Shown: positions 51,984 to 62,348, counted from the stretch's first letter. The stretch is DNA of 64,000 nt from Bradyrhizobium sp. CB1650 (GCF_029761915.1 NZ_CP121695.1:7283501-7347500), one strand, 5' to 3'. Made by a program: numbers and translations. Notes: generated by a model from the sequence alone, not told the origin.

Positions 51984-54900
51984 CTCACCGGGTCGGCGTG
52001 GTGACGGCCAGCGGATGCGTCCGCGCCGAGCTCGGTCACGAGCTGCATCGCCTGCTTCAGGTCCGGCGTGAGAAAACCTTCGCTGAACTTGCCGACGATC
52101 GGCGTGAGCAGGAGACTTGCGTGCTCGCGCCTGCCGGCGTCCAGCGACAGGCGCGCAAGGCTGACGGCGGTTCGAAGCTCCCAGGACAACGCGCCCTGCT
52201 TGCGCGCGGTCTCCAGTGCCAGACCGAACAGATCTTCCGCCTCCTGGAGCGAGGCCGGGCTGCCATCCGACATGGTGATCTCGCCCTGCAGGCGATAGAC
52301 CTCGGCGAGATAGGAATGATCGCCCGTTCGTCTTGCGGTCGCGAGTGCGCCGTCGAGAGCGCGCAAGGCTGCATCACGCAGGCCGACCTTGGCGTAGGCC
52401 TCCGCAAGCAGGCAGCGGAACCAGCAGCCCGCGAGCCAGGAATCCATCGCCTCATACTCGTCGAGGCCGAACCGCATCTGGCTCAGGCCCTCGTCGGCCT
52501 CGCCGAGCTGGGTCAGCGCCCAGCCGCGCAGGATCGCCGCCTGCTGTTTCCAGTGCAGGAAATTGTGCTCGGTCGCGATGATCATGGCGCGGTTGGCATG
52601 GTCGCGCGTGCCCTCGACGTCGCGCAAGTGCTGGCAGAGATAGGCGCCGAACACGAGCGCGAAGGCGAGCGTGAAGGGATGGCGGATCTTCTCGGCATTC
52701 GCGATCGCCTGCTCGCTATGCTGGCGCGCCGCATCGGGGCGACCGAGGAACCACAGGAGGTAGCCGAGATAGGACAGCGAGACGACGCCGGGATCGGTGC
52801 CATGCCGCTCCATCAGGTCGGAGTGCAGGTCGGGACTGTAGAGGTTGATGCAGCGATGCAGATGATGCTGCGAGGCGGCAAAGCGCCCGCGATAGAGCAT
52901 GGTCATCGCGATCGCACGATGCGCCTCGATGAGATAGCCGGTCTGCTGCGCCGGCTGCGCGCGCTCGTTCAGCCGCTCGCGCTTGGCGAATTTCAACAGC
53001 TCGACGCTGAGATCATGCGCGCGGGTGAGGTCGGCGCGGATGAAATGGCAGACCCAGAGCCCACGCGTGGCGGCGAACGCATTCTCCTCGTCGTCGAGCT
53101 GCTGGCCGAGCTCGAGCGCGCGGATGTAGTTCTCTTCGACCTCCTGCACGGCGTATCCTTTGGCCGCGATCAGCGCGTTGCCGAGCGCGATGCGCAGCTC
53201 GAGCTCCATCTCGTCGGCGCCCTGCATGCGTGGATTTGCCTGGATCACGCCGAGGCCGCGGCGCAAATGGCCGATCGCCTCCAGATTGGCGCCGCTCTTG
53301 GCCGCCTGCTTGCCGGCCTTGAGCCAGAAGCTCGCCGCGCCCTCGCTCTGCCCGGACTCGGTCATATGATGGGCGAGAAGCTCCGGCTCGCGCTCGGTCT
53401 TCTCCGGATACATCTCGGCGAGCACCTGGGCGATGCTGGAATGCAGTTTGCGCCGCTCGCTGTGCAACAGGCTCGCATGCGCGGCATTCTGGATCATCAC
53501 GTGCTTGAAGGCGTAGAGCGCATCCGGCGGATGACCGCGCCGCACGATCAGCCCCGCCCCTTCCAGATGATTGAGCGCAGCCTCGATCTGCTCCGCCGGC
53601 ATGTTGGCGACCGCGTGAAGCGTCTCATAGGAGAATTCACGGCCGATGGTGGCGCCGATCTGCGCGATCCGCTTGAACGGCCCCATGCGGTCGAGGCGCG
53701 CCATCAGCGAGTCCGTCAGCGTCGCCGGGATCGCGAGCTGGCGCCACGGGCCCGACAGCACGTAGCGGCCGTGGCGCTCGGTCAGCACGTTGGATTCGAG
53801 AACGGTCTTGGTCAGCTCCTCCAGGAACAGCGGCACGCCGTCGGTCTTGACGATGATCTCCTCGACCACCTCCTTGGGAAGCTCCCGGCCGGCGACGCGC
53901 TCGACCATGGTCGCGCGCAGCGGCCGGCTCAGGCGGTTCAGCACCAGGGTGGTGACGTGCGAATGCGCGTTCCAGCTCGGCTGGAATTCGGAACGCGCCG
54001 TGATGATGACGAGGATCGGCCGGTTGTGGGCGCGGTCGACGAGAAGATCGACGACCTCGCGGGAGGTCGGATCGATCCAGTGCAGGTCCTCGAGGGCAAT
54101 CACCAGGGGCATGTCGCGCGCGAGCCCCAGCAGATGATTGACCAGCGCGGCGACGGTCGCGTCCTTCTGCTGCTGCGGCGACAGGTCGAGCGGTGGATAA
54201 CGGTCGCCCGTCGGAATCGACAGCAGTGTGGCGAGCAGCGGCGTCACCTGCTCGACATCGCCATGGGCGGCGGCGATTGCGGTCTCGAGGTTCGTCACAG
54301 TCGCGGCGGACGCATCCTCGCGGTCGAGGCCGAGGGAGAATTTGAGCTGCTCGATGAAGGGATAGAACGCGGTCGAGGTGTGATAGGGCGAGCACTGGAA
54401 CGAGACATGTCCGTGCCGGTCGCCCGAGATCCGTTCGAAGATCTCCTGCACGATGCGCGACTTGCCGATGCCGGGTTCGCCGAACTTGACCACGACCTGG
54501 CCGTCGCCGTCCCTGACCTGGTGCCAGCGCCCCATCAGCAGCGCGATCTCCTCCTCGCGATTGACGAGCGGGGTCAGCCGCGTGCCCATGGCCGCGGCGA
54601 AACGGGTCTCTACCCGCGACGCACGCACCACATGCCAGGCCTGGGCCTTCTCCGAGATGCCCTTCAGCGCATGGACGCCGAGATTGCGGTAGTCGAATTT
54701 CCCCTTCAGCAGCGATTGCGTCGACGAAGAGATCACCACGCCATTGGGCGGCGCCAGACCTTGCAGCCGCGCGGCCAGATTGACGGTTTCTCCCACAGCG
54801 GAGTCGCGCTCCTCGGTGCCCTGGCCAACGAGGTCGCCGACCACGACGAGGCCGGTCGCGATGCCGATGCGAACGGCGGGCGCGTGGCTGAGTGCGCCGC

Positions 54901-55453
54901 GCGGCTCGATCGCGCGCGCGCTCGAGAGCACCCGCACGATCTCGAGCCCGGCCCGCACCGCGCGCTCGGCGTCGTCCTCGTGTGCGGTCGGATAGCCGAA
55001 ATAGACCAGAATACCATCGCCGACGAAGCGCGCGGCAAAGCCCTCGTAGTGCTTCACCACGCGCACGCAGGTCTCGCGGAAGCTCGCGATCATGTCGCGC
55101 ACGTCCTCCGGATCGAACTGGGCCGACAGCGAGGTGGAATCGACCATGTCGCAGAACATGGTGGTGAGCTGGCGCCGTTCGGCGCCGACTTCCGCCCTTA
55201 CCTGGGGACGCGCTGTAGCTGCCGGCTTCTCGGCCGTTTCGGCCTGGAACAGGGCCGTCATGGCCCGCTGCAGCCTCTTGCGATCGCCGAGCGGCAATCC
55301 GAGCTCGACCAGATCCGCCTCAGTCAGGTCGCTCATGACGTCGAGATCGAGGCGGTGCTGTACGAAAAGATCGTTGTAGTGGCCAAGACCAACGGCTTCG
55401 AGCCAACGCTTCAAGGCGCCTTCCGTCCCCCTATCCAGCTCATTCTCCAGCAT
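51980..55453 (-). CDS. SAM domain / class III cyclase / AAA ATPase / TPR signalling protein
   Basis: A 1157-aa protein. Residues 10-65 form a SAM domain (WLEAVGLGHYNDLFVQHRLD). A cyclase domain follows (about 95-280) with TTMFCDMVDSTS and FVGDGILVYFG for metals and ETVNLAARLQG near its end. The ATPase has Walker A GEPGIGKS at about 330 and VIALEDLHWID (Walker B) at about 455. The last 450 residues are TPR repeats. ATG 55453 begins the SAM domain and is preferred over a frame opening at 55504. It is divergent from the NRPS gene by 137 bases. Confidence 0.9.
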   Translation of the reverse strand: MLENELDRGTEGALKRWLEAVGLGHYNDLFVQHRLDLDVMSDLTEADLVELGLPLGDRKRLQRAMTALFQAETAEKPAATARPQVRAEVGAERRQLTTMFCDMVDSTSLSAQFDPEDVRDMIASFRETCVRVVKHYEGFAARFVGDGILVYFGYPTAHEDDAERAVRAGLEIVRVLSSARAIEPRGALSHAPAVRIGIATGLVVVGDLVGQGTEERDSAVGETVNLAARLQGLAPPNGVVISSSTQSLLKGKFDYRNLGVHALKGISEKAQAWHVVRASRVETRFAAAMGTRLTPLVNREEEIALLMGRWHQVRDGDGQVVVKFGEPGIGKSRIVQEIFERISGDRHGHVSFQCSPYHTSTAFYPFIEQLKFSLGLDREDASAATVTNLETAIAAAHGDVEQVTPLLATLLSIPTGDRYPPLDLSPQQQKDATVAALVNHLLGLARDMPLVIALEDLHWIDPTSREVVDLLVDRAHNRPILVIITARSEFQPSWNAHSHVTTLVLNRLSRPLRATMVERVAGRELPKEVVEEIIVKTDGVPLFLEELTKTVLESNVLTERHGRYVLSGPWRQLAIPATLTDSLMARLDRMGPFKRIAQIGATIGREFSYETLHAVANMPAEQIEAALNHLEGAGLIVRRGHPPDALYAFKHVMIQNAAHASLLHSERRKLHSSIAQVLAEMYPEKTEREPELLAHHMTESGQSEGAASFWLKAGKQAAKSGANLEAIGHLRRGLGVIQANPRMQGADEMELELRIALGNALIAAKGYAVQEVEENYIRALELGQQLDDEENAFAATRGLWVCHFIRADLTRAHDLSVELLKFAKRERLNERAQPAQQTGYLIEAHRAIAMTMLYRGRFAASQHHLHRCINLYSPDLHSDLMERHGTDPGVVSLSYLGYLLWFLGRPDAARQHSEQAIANAEKIRHPFTLAFALVFGAYLCQHLRDVEGTRDHANRAMIIATEHNFLHWKQQAAILRGWALTQLGEADEGLSQMRFGLDEYEAMDSWLAGCWFRCLLAEAYAKVGLRDAALRALDGALATARRTGDHSYLAEVYRLQGEITMSDGSPASLQEAEDLFGLALETARKQGALSWELRTAVSLARLSLDAGRREHASLLLTPIVGKFSEGFLTPDLKQAMQLVTELGADASAGRHHADPVR

Positions 55454-55590
55454 GGTGATCTCTGCCCGACCATCACTCCGTCGAAGGGCTTTAAGGCCCC
55501 TCAACTACAGATTTTGAGGCTCAAACTTCACCTCAGACTGGACGCGTTGCCTAAGTTCTTGGAAGAATAGCCCAATCAAACCAAAAAGGA

Positions 55591-58500
55591 ATGGCATTGT
55601 CGGACGTTGCACAACCGGCGCCGGAGGGACCAGCCGGCGCGCCGGCCGAAACGCGAGGCGTTGCGCATATCGGCGGGCTTCTCGACGTCTACGCCCGGCA
55701 GACGCCGGCTGCGCCCGCCCTGCTTGCGCCGGACCGGCCCCAGCTCAACTATGGCGAGCTCGCCGCCGGGACTCACCATCTGGTCCGCACGCTGCGCTGG
55801 CTCGGCATTGCGCCTGCGGACCGTATCGCAGTTGCGCTGCCGCGCGGCGCCGACAGCGCGCTGGCACTGATCGCGGTCGCGACGGCCTGCGCCTGCGTGC
55901 CCGTCAATCCAGATCTGACGGCGGACGAGCTGCAACGTTACTTCAGCGAATTGAAGCTGACTGCGCTGGTGACGCGGTCCGACATGAACTCGCCGAGCCG
56001 CGACGTGGCCAGGGCGCTCGGCATCGAGGTGATCGATTTCGTGCCGGGCCCGGAGAATAATCCGGGCGGCTGCGAGCTCCTCGGCCCGACCGTCGGTCCG
56101 GCTGACAGCAGCGGGGTTTCGTGCGCCGATGACGATGCGTTCATCCTTTTGACCTCGGGCACGGCGGCGCTGCCGAAGATGGTGCCGCTGACGCACCGCA
56201 ATGTGTGCCTTTCCGCAGACAACGCCGGCCGCGTGCTGTCGCTCACCGCCCAAGATCGCCTGCTGAACGTGCTGCCGCTGTTTCATGCGCATGGGCTGAT
56301 CTCGGGCCTTTTGACCGCACTGGCCGCCGGCTCCAGCGTGATTTGCACCAACGGCTTCGATGCAGCGTCGTTCTTCGGCTGGATGCGGGCGCTGCAGCCA
56401 ACCTGGTACACGGCGGTGCCGACGATCCACCGCGCGCTGCTGACCGTGGCGGAAGCGGACCCGGACCGCGCCCGGTCGTCCTCGCTGCGCGTGATCCGCT
56501 CCGCCTCGGCTTCGCTCGCGCCCGCCATCCTCGAAGGGCTGGAGACGACCTTCGGCGTTCCCGTGCTCGAGACCTACGGCATGACGGAAGCGGCCTCGCA
56601 GATCGCGGCCAATCCGTTCGAGCTGCGCAAGGTCGGCTCGGTCGGCCGCGCCGCGGGCCCCGAGATCGCGATCATGGACGAGGCGGGCCGTGCATGCGCG
56701 AGCGGCGTGCGTGGCGAGATCATGCTGCGGGGTACGAACATGACCCGCGGCTATTACAATGACGATGCGGCTACGAAGGCCGCATTCCGCAACGGCTGGT
56801 TCAGGACCGGCGATCTCGGTTATCTCGACGCCGATGGCTATCTCTTCATCGTCGGCCGCATCAAGGACGTCATCAACCGCGGCGGACAGAAGGTCTCGCC
56901 GCTCGAGGTGGAAGAGGTCCTGCTGAGCCATCCGGCGGTGCTGGAGGCCGGCGTCTTCGCCATTCCACATCCAAAGCTCGGCGAGAACGTTGCGGCCGTG
57001 GTCGTGCTGCGGCCGGGGTCCGATGCCACCTCCGACCAGCTTCGCCAATTCGCGCGAAAACGGCTCGCGGCCTACAAGGTGCCGAGCCTGATCCACAGCG
57101 TGGCGGCGCTGCCAAAGGGCGCCAGCGGCAAGGTCAAGCGCAACGCACTGGCAGGACTGATCGCGGCGGCCGACGGCGACGAGGCGCGGCAGCCGCGCAA
57201 CGCGCTGGAAATCCAGCTCGCGGAGATCTGGGCCGGTCTCCTCGAGCTTCCGCAGGTCGGCATCGACCAGGACGTCTTTGCGCTGGGCGCGGATTCTCTC
57301 GCGGTGACACAGGTGCGCTCGCGCCTGCGCGAACGCTTCAACGTCGATTTCTCGTTCGAGGACATCTTCGATTGCGCCACCGTGGCGGCGCTTGCGGCCC
57401 GGCTCGAAACCGCCACGACCAACCGGGAGGCGACGCTGCCGTCGTGGCACCGTGCCGCGGACGACCATGCGCCGCTGTCGTTCCAGCAGCAGCGGATGTA
57501 CCTGCTCTCGCGGCTCGATCCGACGCGCTACAACTATAATGTGGTCGAGGTGGCGCTGCTCTCAGGGCGGGTTGACCTCACTGCGCTTCAGGCAAGCATT
57601 GCCGCAGTCTGCGAACGCCACGAGGTGCTGCGTTCAGTCTTCGTCGAACAGCGCGGCGAACCGGTGCAGCGGGCGCTGCGATCGGCGCCGCGCGTCGAAC
57701 GGATCAAGCTCGGACCATGCCCGGCCGACAAGCGGATCGCAGCGATCAGGCGCGAGGCGCTCAAGCTCGCGCAATATCCATTCGATCTCGCGCGCGAGGT
57801 GCCGCTGAAGGTCACCCTGCTCTCGTTCGACAAGACCGGCCACGCGCTGGTGGTCAACGTCCATCACCTTGTCACCGACGGCTGGTCGCAACGGCTGTTC
57901 TGGGAGGAGCTTGCCGCGCACTATTCCGCCGCGCGCAGGGGCAACGTAGCGGCGCTGCCGGCGCCCGCCTTCCAGTACCGCGACTTTGCGATGTGGCAAC
58001 AGGGATGGGCGCAGTCGCCGGCGGCGAAGGAGCAGCTCGACTATTGGAGGGCGCAGCTCGACCGCGTCACCACGCTGCCGCTGCGAACTGACCGGCCGCG
58101 ACCGCAGCTCTGGAGCGGCCACGGCGCGCGTCACTATCTCGACTTCTCGAAAACCCTGTCGGTCGATCTGCGATCCCTGAGCCAGGACCAGGGCGTCACG
58201 CCCTTTATGACGCTGCTCGCGGCCTTCCAGTGCCTGTTGTTCCGCCACACCGGGCACGAGGACGTCGCGACCGGCTCGCTGATCGCGAACCGCAACCAGA
58301 TCGAGAGCGAGCGCCTGATCGGGCTGTTCGCCAACACGCTGATCCTGCGCAACGATTTTGGCGGCGATCCGACTTTCGGCGAGGTCTTGCGACGCGTTCG
58401 CCAGGTCACGCTCGATGCCTACCGCAACCAGGACCTTCCGATCGAGGAGGTGTTGCGGGCGTTGCAGATCGCCCGAAGGAGCGACGGCAATCCGCTGTTC

Positions 58501-61500
58501 CGGATCATGTTCATCCTTCAGAACGCTTCGATCGAGGCCGCGCGCCGGCCCGGCCTGTCGACGCGCCGCCTGGAGGTCGACCCGAAGGTCGCACGCTTCG
58601 ACATCACGCTCGAACTGGTCGAGGCCGCGGGCCGCTTCACCGGCTTCTTCGAATACGCCACCGACCTGTTCGACGCCGACACCATCGCGGAGATGGCCGC
58701 GCAGTTCAAAACCCTGCTCAAGGCCGTCATCGCCAATCCGGAGCAGCGCGTCTCGCGCCTGCCGCTGCTGACCGCGGCGAAACGCCGGCACTTGCTGGCC
58801 ATGGGCCAGGGCATGTCGGCCAACTTCACTGCGCGCGGCAATCTTTGCGACCGCTTCGACCGGCAAGCCAAGAAAACGCCGAACGCCGTGGCGGTGTCCG
58901 ATGGGAACGTATCGCTCAGCTTTCGCGAGCTCGCCCGCCGCAGCCAGGCGGGCGCACGCTGGCTTGCGCGTGAAGGCGTCAGCGCCGAGGCAGTCGTCGC
59001 GCTGCTTGCGCATCGCGCCCCGGACCTGCTGGCCGCGATGATCGCCGTGCAGCGCGTGGGCGCGGCCTTCCTGAACCTCGATCCCGACCAGCCGCCGACG
59101 CGGCTCGCGACGATCCTCGGATCGAGCGGCGCCCAGATGCTCCTGACGGCGCGAGCGCAGTCCGCCATGGTCGAACCGCTGCTCGAGCCGCTGGTCGAAC
59201 GCATCCAGGTCGCCGAGCTCGAAGACGCGCTGGCGCAGGGATCGACGAAGCCGGCCCGCGCGGCGCGGCGTCCCGCCGAGAGTCTGGCCTATCTCATCTA
59301 CACGTCCGGCTCGTCCGGCGCGCCGAAGGGCGTCATGATCGAGCAGCACGGGTTGTCGAACCATCTGGCGTCCCTCATCTTCGAGCTCAGCCTGTCGGCT
59401 CAAGATGTGATCGCGCAGACCGCGCCGCAGAGCTTTGTGATCTCGGTCTGGCAATTCCTGGCTGGCCCGATGGTCGGCGCGCGCGTCCATATCTGCGGCA
59501 ACGCGATCGTGCAGGATCCCATCCTGCTTGCACGCGAGATCGAGCGCGAACGGATTTCGGTGCTCGAGATCGTTCCCTCTCTGCTGCGCACCATCGTCGA
59601 ACGGATGGACGAGGCACCGATCCTGCGCGCCTTCTCGAAATTGCGGCTGTTGATCTCGACCGGCGAGCCGCTGCCGGTCGATCTCTGCCGTACCTGGTTC
59701 ACCCGCTGCCCGAAGGTGCCGCTAATCAACGCCTATGGCGCGTCGGAGTGCTCGGACGACGTCTCGCTGCATCGCCTGACGAGGGCGCCGGCAGCGGCGA
59801 CGACCAATGTCCCGGTCGGCGCGCCGCTGCCCAACACCCAGCTCTACGTGCTCGATCCGCATCTCGCGCCGCAGCCGGTCGGCGTGGTCGGTGAGCTCTG
59901 CATCGGCGGCGCCGGCGTCGGCCGCGGCTACATCAACGATCCCGCGCAGAGCAAGGCGCGCTTCCTGCCCGATCCGTTCGCGCGCCAGCCCGGTGCACGG
60001 CTGTACCGGACCGGCGATCTCGCCCGCCGCCGCGCCGACGGGACGATCGAATGCGTCGGACGTGCCGACCACCAGGTCAAGGTTCGCGGCTATCGCATCG
60101 AGCTCAAGGAGATCGAGAATGCGCTCGCCGATCATCCCGCCGTACGCGCCGGCATCGTCGAGCCGCGCCGCGATACGACCGGCGATGTCAGGCTGATCGC
60201 CCATATCGTGGCTTCGGCGAGCGCGCCGATCAGCGCCAATGAGCTGCGCGATTTCCTGAAGAACCGGCTGCCTGGACATGCCGTTCCGTCGGCATTCCTG
60301 TTCCTGGACCAGGTGCCGCTCAACGACCACGGCAAGATCGACCGGTCCGCCTTGCTGACGGCGGCACAGCAGGAGCCCTCCCGCACGGATGTCGCAGTGC
60401 CAGCGCGTCGCTTCACCGAAAAAGTGCTGTCCGACATCTGGATCGACCTGCTGAAGGTCGAGAGTCTCGGTGTCACCGACAATTTCTTCGATCTCGGCGG
60501 CCATTCGCTGCTGGCGGGCCGGGCGATGGCGCGGATCGCCCGCGCGCTCGGCGTGTCGCTGCCGATCAAGACGATCTTCGAGGCGCCGACGGTCGAAGAG
60601 CTCGCCCGGCGTGTCGATGAGGCCCTGGCGGCAAAGCCGGCCAAGCCTGCGGCAAGCATCCGGCGGCTCGCGGAAAGCGGCCCTCCCACGCTCTCGATCG
60701 CGCAGGACCAGATGATGCGGATCGAGCAGAACCTGCCGGATCTGCCGCTGTTCAACCTGCCCTTCGCTTTCCGCCTCCAGGGACCGCTCGATGCGGCCGC
60801 CTTGGCGCAGGCGATCAACGACGTCGTCAGCCGACACGAATCGCTGCGGACGGCGTTCGGCTGGAACGGTGATGAGCCGGTCAGCCGCATCGCTGCGTCC
60901 GGCACCTTAGGCCCGCTGCTCGCCATCGAGGCCATCGGCAATGGCCAGCGACAAAACGACAAGCGGCTCAAGGCGCTCCAGCTCAGGAAAATCAAGCTGT
61001 TGGCCGGGCAAGAAGCCGTCACGCCGATCGATACGACGCGCGCGCCGTTGTTGCGGGCGCGGCTGCTGCGGCTCGAGGCCACAGATCATGTCCTGCTGCT
61101 GACGTTGCATCACGCCATCGCCGACGGCTGGTCGATCGGTGTGCTGTTCGAGGAATTGTCCATCCGCTACGCCGTGCGCTCCGGACGGCGGTCCGGTTCG
61201 CTGCCGAAATTGCCCCTCGCCTTCTCCGACGTTGCGCGCTGGCAGCGCTGGTGGTGCGGCACCGATGCAGCGCGCCGACAGGCCGCGGAGTGGACGGAGC
61301 ATCTGCGTGGCGCGGCCCCCGTCTTCGACGGCGAGGCAAGCCCCGGTGCGTCCACCGGCCACCAACCGGTCAGCCTGGAGCATGAGCTGATCGCGCGGCT
61401 CACGGCGTTCGCAGTCCAGCAGAACGGCACGCTATTCATGGCTCTCCTCACCGGATTGAAGACCCTGCTGCTGGCGCGGACCGGGCGCACCGACATCTCG

Positions 61501-62031
61501 GTCGCCACCGCCATGGCGAATCGCACCCAGCCGGACACCGACGGGATCATTGGCCCGTTCGAGAACACGGTCATCGTCCGTACCCGGATCGCGCCAGAGC
61601 TGTCGTTCGTGCAGGCTTTTGCGCGGATACGCCAGAGCGTGCTCGATGCGCATGCGCGGCAGGAGCTGCCGTTCAACATCCTTGCCGAATATCTGCAGCA
61701 GGAGGGGATCGATCCGGCCTCGCTGATCCAGGTCTATTTCACGCTGCAAAATCCGCTGCGAAAGCCGCTCGATCTGCCTGATATCGCGGCGCGATCGATC
61801 GGAAACGTCGCGCACGAGGGCCAGCCCGTGCTGCCGATCGACCAGACATTTCTGTCGCTGATGCTGAAGGAGCGGCCGACCGGCATCACCGGATCATGCA
61901 ACTACAAGGACGAGCTGCTCGACGGCCGGATGATTGGCGAATGGATGGAAGATCTCGTCGCGCTGCTGACGGCGGCCGTCGCGCAGCCCAGCACGCCGCT
62001 CGAACGATTGCTCAGCCGCAGGGCGGCCTGA
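55591..62031 (+). CDS. Two-module nonribosomal peptide synthetase, A-T-C-A-T-C
   Basis: About 2146 aa. Residues 25-520 are an acyl-CoA-ligase-like adenylation domain (LLTSGTAALPKMVPL, GASGKVKRNAL). Carrier 1 has GADSLAVTQ (about 567). Condensation 1 follows (627-1060, HHLVTDG). Adenylation 2 spans about 1083-1600 (YTSGSSGAPKG; A4 reads SFVISVWQ where Asp is usual; NDHGKIDRSAL). Carrier 2 has LGGHSLLAG (1636). Condensation 2 covers 1702-2140 (HHAIADG). No thioesterase, reductase or epimerase. AAAAAGGA directly abuts ATG 55591, so TTG 55597 (six-base spacing) is a plausible start. A phosphopantetheinyl transferase lies downstream. Product unknown. Confidence 0.93.
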   Translation: MALSDVAQPAPEGPAGAPAETRGVAHIGGLLDVYARQTPAAPALLAPDRPQLNYGELAAGTHHLVRTLRWLGIAPADRIAVALPRGADSALALIAVATACACVPVNPDLTADELQRYFSELKLTALVTRSDMNSPSRDVARALGIEVIDFVPGPENNPGGCELLGPTVGPADSSGVSCADDDAFILLTSGTAALPKMVPLTHRNVCLSADNAGRVLSLTAQDRLLNVLPLFHAHGLISGLLTALAAGSSVICTNGFDAASFFGWMRALQPTWYTAVPTIHRALLTVAEADPDRARSSSLRVIRSASASLAPAILEGLETTFGVPVLETYGMTEAASQIAANPFELRKVGSVGRAAGPEIAIMDEAGRACASGVRGEIMLRGTNMTRGYYNDDAATKAAFRNGWFRTGDLGYLDADGYLFIVGRIKDVINRGGQKVSPLEVEEVLLSHPAVLEAGVFAIPHPKLGENVAAVVVLRPGSDATSDQLRQFARKRLAAYKVPSLIHSVAALPKGASGKVKRNALAGLIAAADGDEARQPRNALEIQLAEIWAGLLELPQVGIDQDVFALGADSLAVTQVRSRLRERFNVDFSFEDIFDCATVAALAARLETATTNREATLPSWHRAADDHAPLSFQQQRMYLLSRLDPTRYNYNVVEVALLSGRVDLTALQASIAAVCERHEVLRSVFVEQRGEPVQRALRSAPRVERIKLGPCPADKRIAAIRREALKLAQYPFDLAREVPLKVTLLSFDKTGHALVVNVHHLVTDGWSQRLFWEELAAHYSAARRGNVAALPAPAFQYRDFAMWQQGWAQSPAAKEQLDYWRAQLDRVTTLPLRTDRPRPQLWSGHGARHYLDFSKTLSVDLRSLSQDQGVTPFMTLLAAFQCLLFRHTGHEDVATGSLIANRNQIESERLIGLFANTLILRNDFGGDPTFGEVLRRVRQVTLDAYRNQDLPIEEVLRALQIARRSDGNPLFRIMFILQNASIEAARRPGLSTRRLEVDPKVARFDITLELVEAAGRFTGFFEYATDLFDADTIAEMAAQFKTLLKAVIANPEQRVSRLPLLTAAKRRHLLAMGQGMSANFTARGNLCDRFDRQAKKTPNAVAVSDGNVSLSFRELARRSQAGARWLAREGVSAEAVVALLAHRAPDLLAAMIAVQRVGAAFLNLDPDQPPTRLATILGSSGAQMLLTARAQSAMVEPLLEPLVERIQVAELEDALAQGSTKPARAARRPAESLAYLIYTSGSSGAPKGVMIEQHGLSNHLASLIFELSLSAQDVIAQTAPQSFVISVWQFLAGPMVGARVHICGNAIVQDPILLAREIERERISVLEIVPSLLRTIVERMDEAPILRAFSKLRLLISTGEPLPVDLCRTWFTRCPKVPLINAYGASECSDDVSLHRLTRAPAAATTNVPVGAPLPNTQLYVLDPHLAPQPVGVVGELCIGGAGVGRGYINDPAQSKARFLPDPFARQPGARLYRTGDLARRRADGTIECVGRADHQVKVRGYRIELKEIENALADHPAVRAGIVEPRRDTTGDVRLIAHIVASASAPISANELRDFLKNRLPGHAVPSAFLFLDQVPLNDHGKIDRSALLTAAQQEPSRTDVAVPARRFTEKVLSDIWIDLLKVESLGVTDNFFDLGGHSLLAGRAMARIARALGVSLPIKTIFEAPTVEELARRVDEALAAKPAKPAASIRRLAESGPPTLSIAQDQMMRIEQNLPDLPLFNLPFAFRLQGPLDAAALAQAINDVVSRHESLRTAFGWNGDEPVSRIAASGTLGPLLAIEAIGNGQRQNDKRLKALQLRKIKLLAGQEAVTPIDTTRAPLLRARLLRLEATDHVLLLTLHHAIADGWSIGVLFEELSIRYAVRSGRRSGSLPKLPLAFSDVARWQRWWCGTDAARRQAAEWTEHLRGAAPVFDGEASPGASTGHQPVSLEHELIARLTAFAVQQNGTLFMALLTGLKTLLLARTGRTDISVATAMANRTQPDTDGIIGPFENTVIVRTRIAPELSFVQAFARIRQSVLDAHARQELPFNILAEYLQQEGIDPASLIQVYFTLQNPLRKPLDLPDIAARSIGNVAHEGQPVLPIDQTFLSLMLKERPTGITGSCNYKDELLDGRMIGEWMEDLVALLTAAVAQPSTPLERLLSRRAA

Positions 62032-62177
62032 AACATCCCGCTTCTGCCGGAGCGAAAAAACGCTCTCCCGCTAAAGCTGTGAGTGCGCAAGTTGCATCTT
62101 GATTATTTGGCGCTACCGCGCAACATTATTCCCGCGATGCGATTTGGACTATTATTTTCAAACCGGGGGAGTGCGTT

Positions 62178-62348
62178 ATGGGTTTCATCAAATTTACCAA
62201 GGGTACCTCGCTGAGCGACAAGGACCGCAAGTCGCTGCAAAGGTTGCTGACGGACGAGAAGAAGAAGCTTCAAGCCGCGCTGAAGGACGTCGACGCCAGC
62301 CTTGGGATGCTGGGCGGCAAGAAGAAAAAGGCCAAGAAGAAGAGATAA
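62178..62348 (+). CDS. 56-aa Lys-rich protein
   Basis: Starts MGFIKFTKGTSLSDKDRKSL, continues with a helical middle (LTDEKKKLQAALKDVDASLG) and ends in a Lys tract (GGKKKKAKKKR). ATG 62178 is preceded by GGGGGAG at 62165-62171. It has its own short gap on each side, and lies between the NRPS and the PPTase genes. The basic tail suggests nucleic-acid or membrane binding; no domain is known to me. Confidence 0.65.
   Translation: MGFIKFTKGTSLSDKDRKSLQRLLTDEKKKLQAALKDVDASLGMLGGKKKKAKKKR

Noticed and set aside
51998..55570. A 1190-codon open frame on the plus strand opposite the SAM/cyclase/AAA/TPR gene
   Set aside because: It is antisense to a gene with clear domains; the long frame is a by-product of high-GC third positions. 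Its translation has no recognisable domain and is rich in Arg/Gln/His.
55576..59490. Two long minus-strand frames across the NRPS
   Set aside because: Antisense to well-conserved adenylation and condensation motifs, low-complexity composition, no domain.
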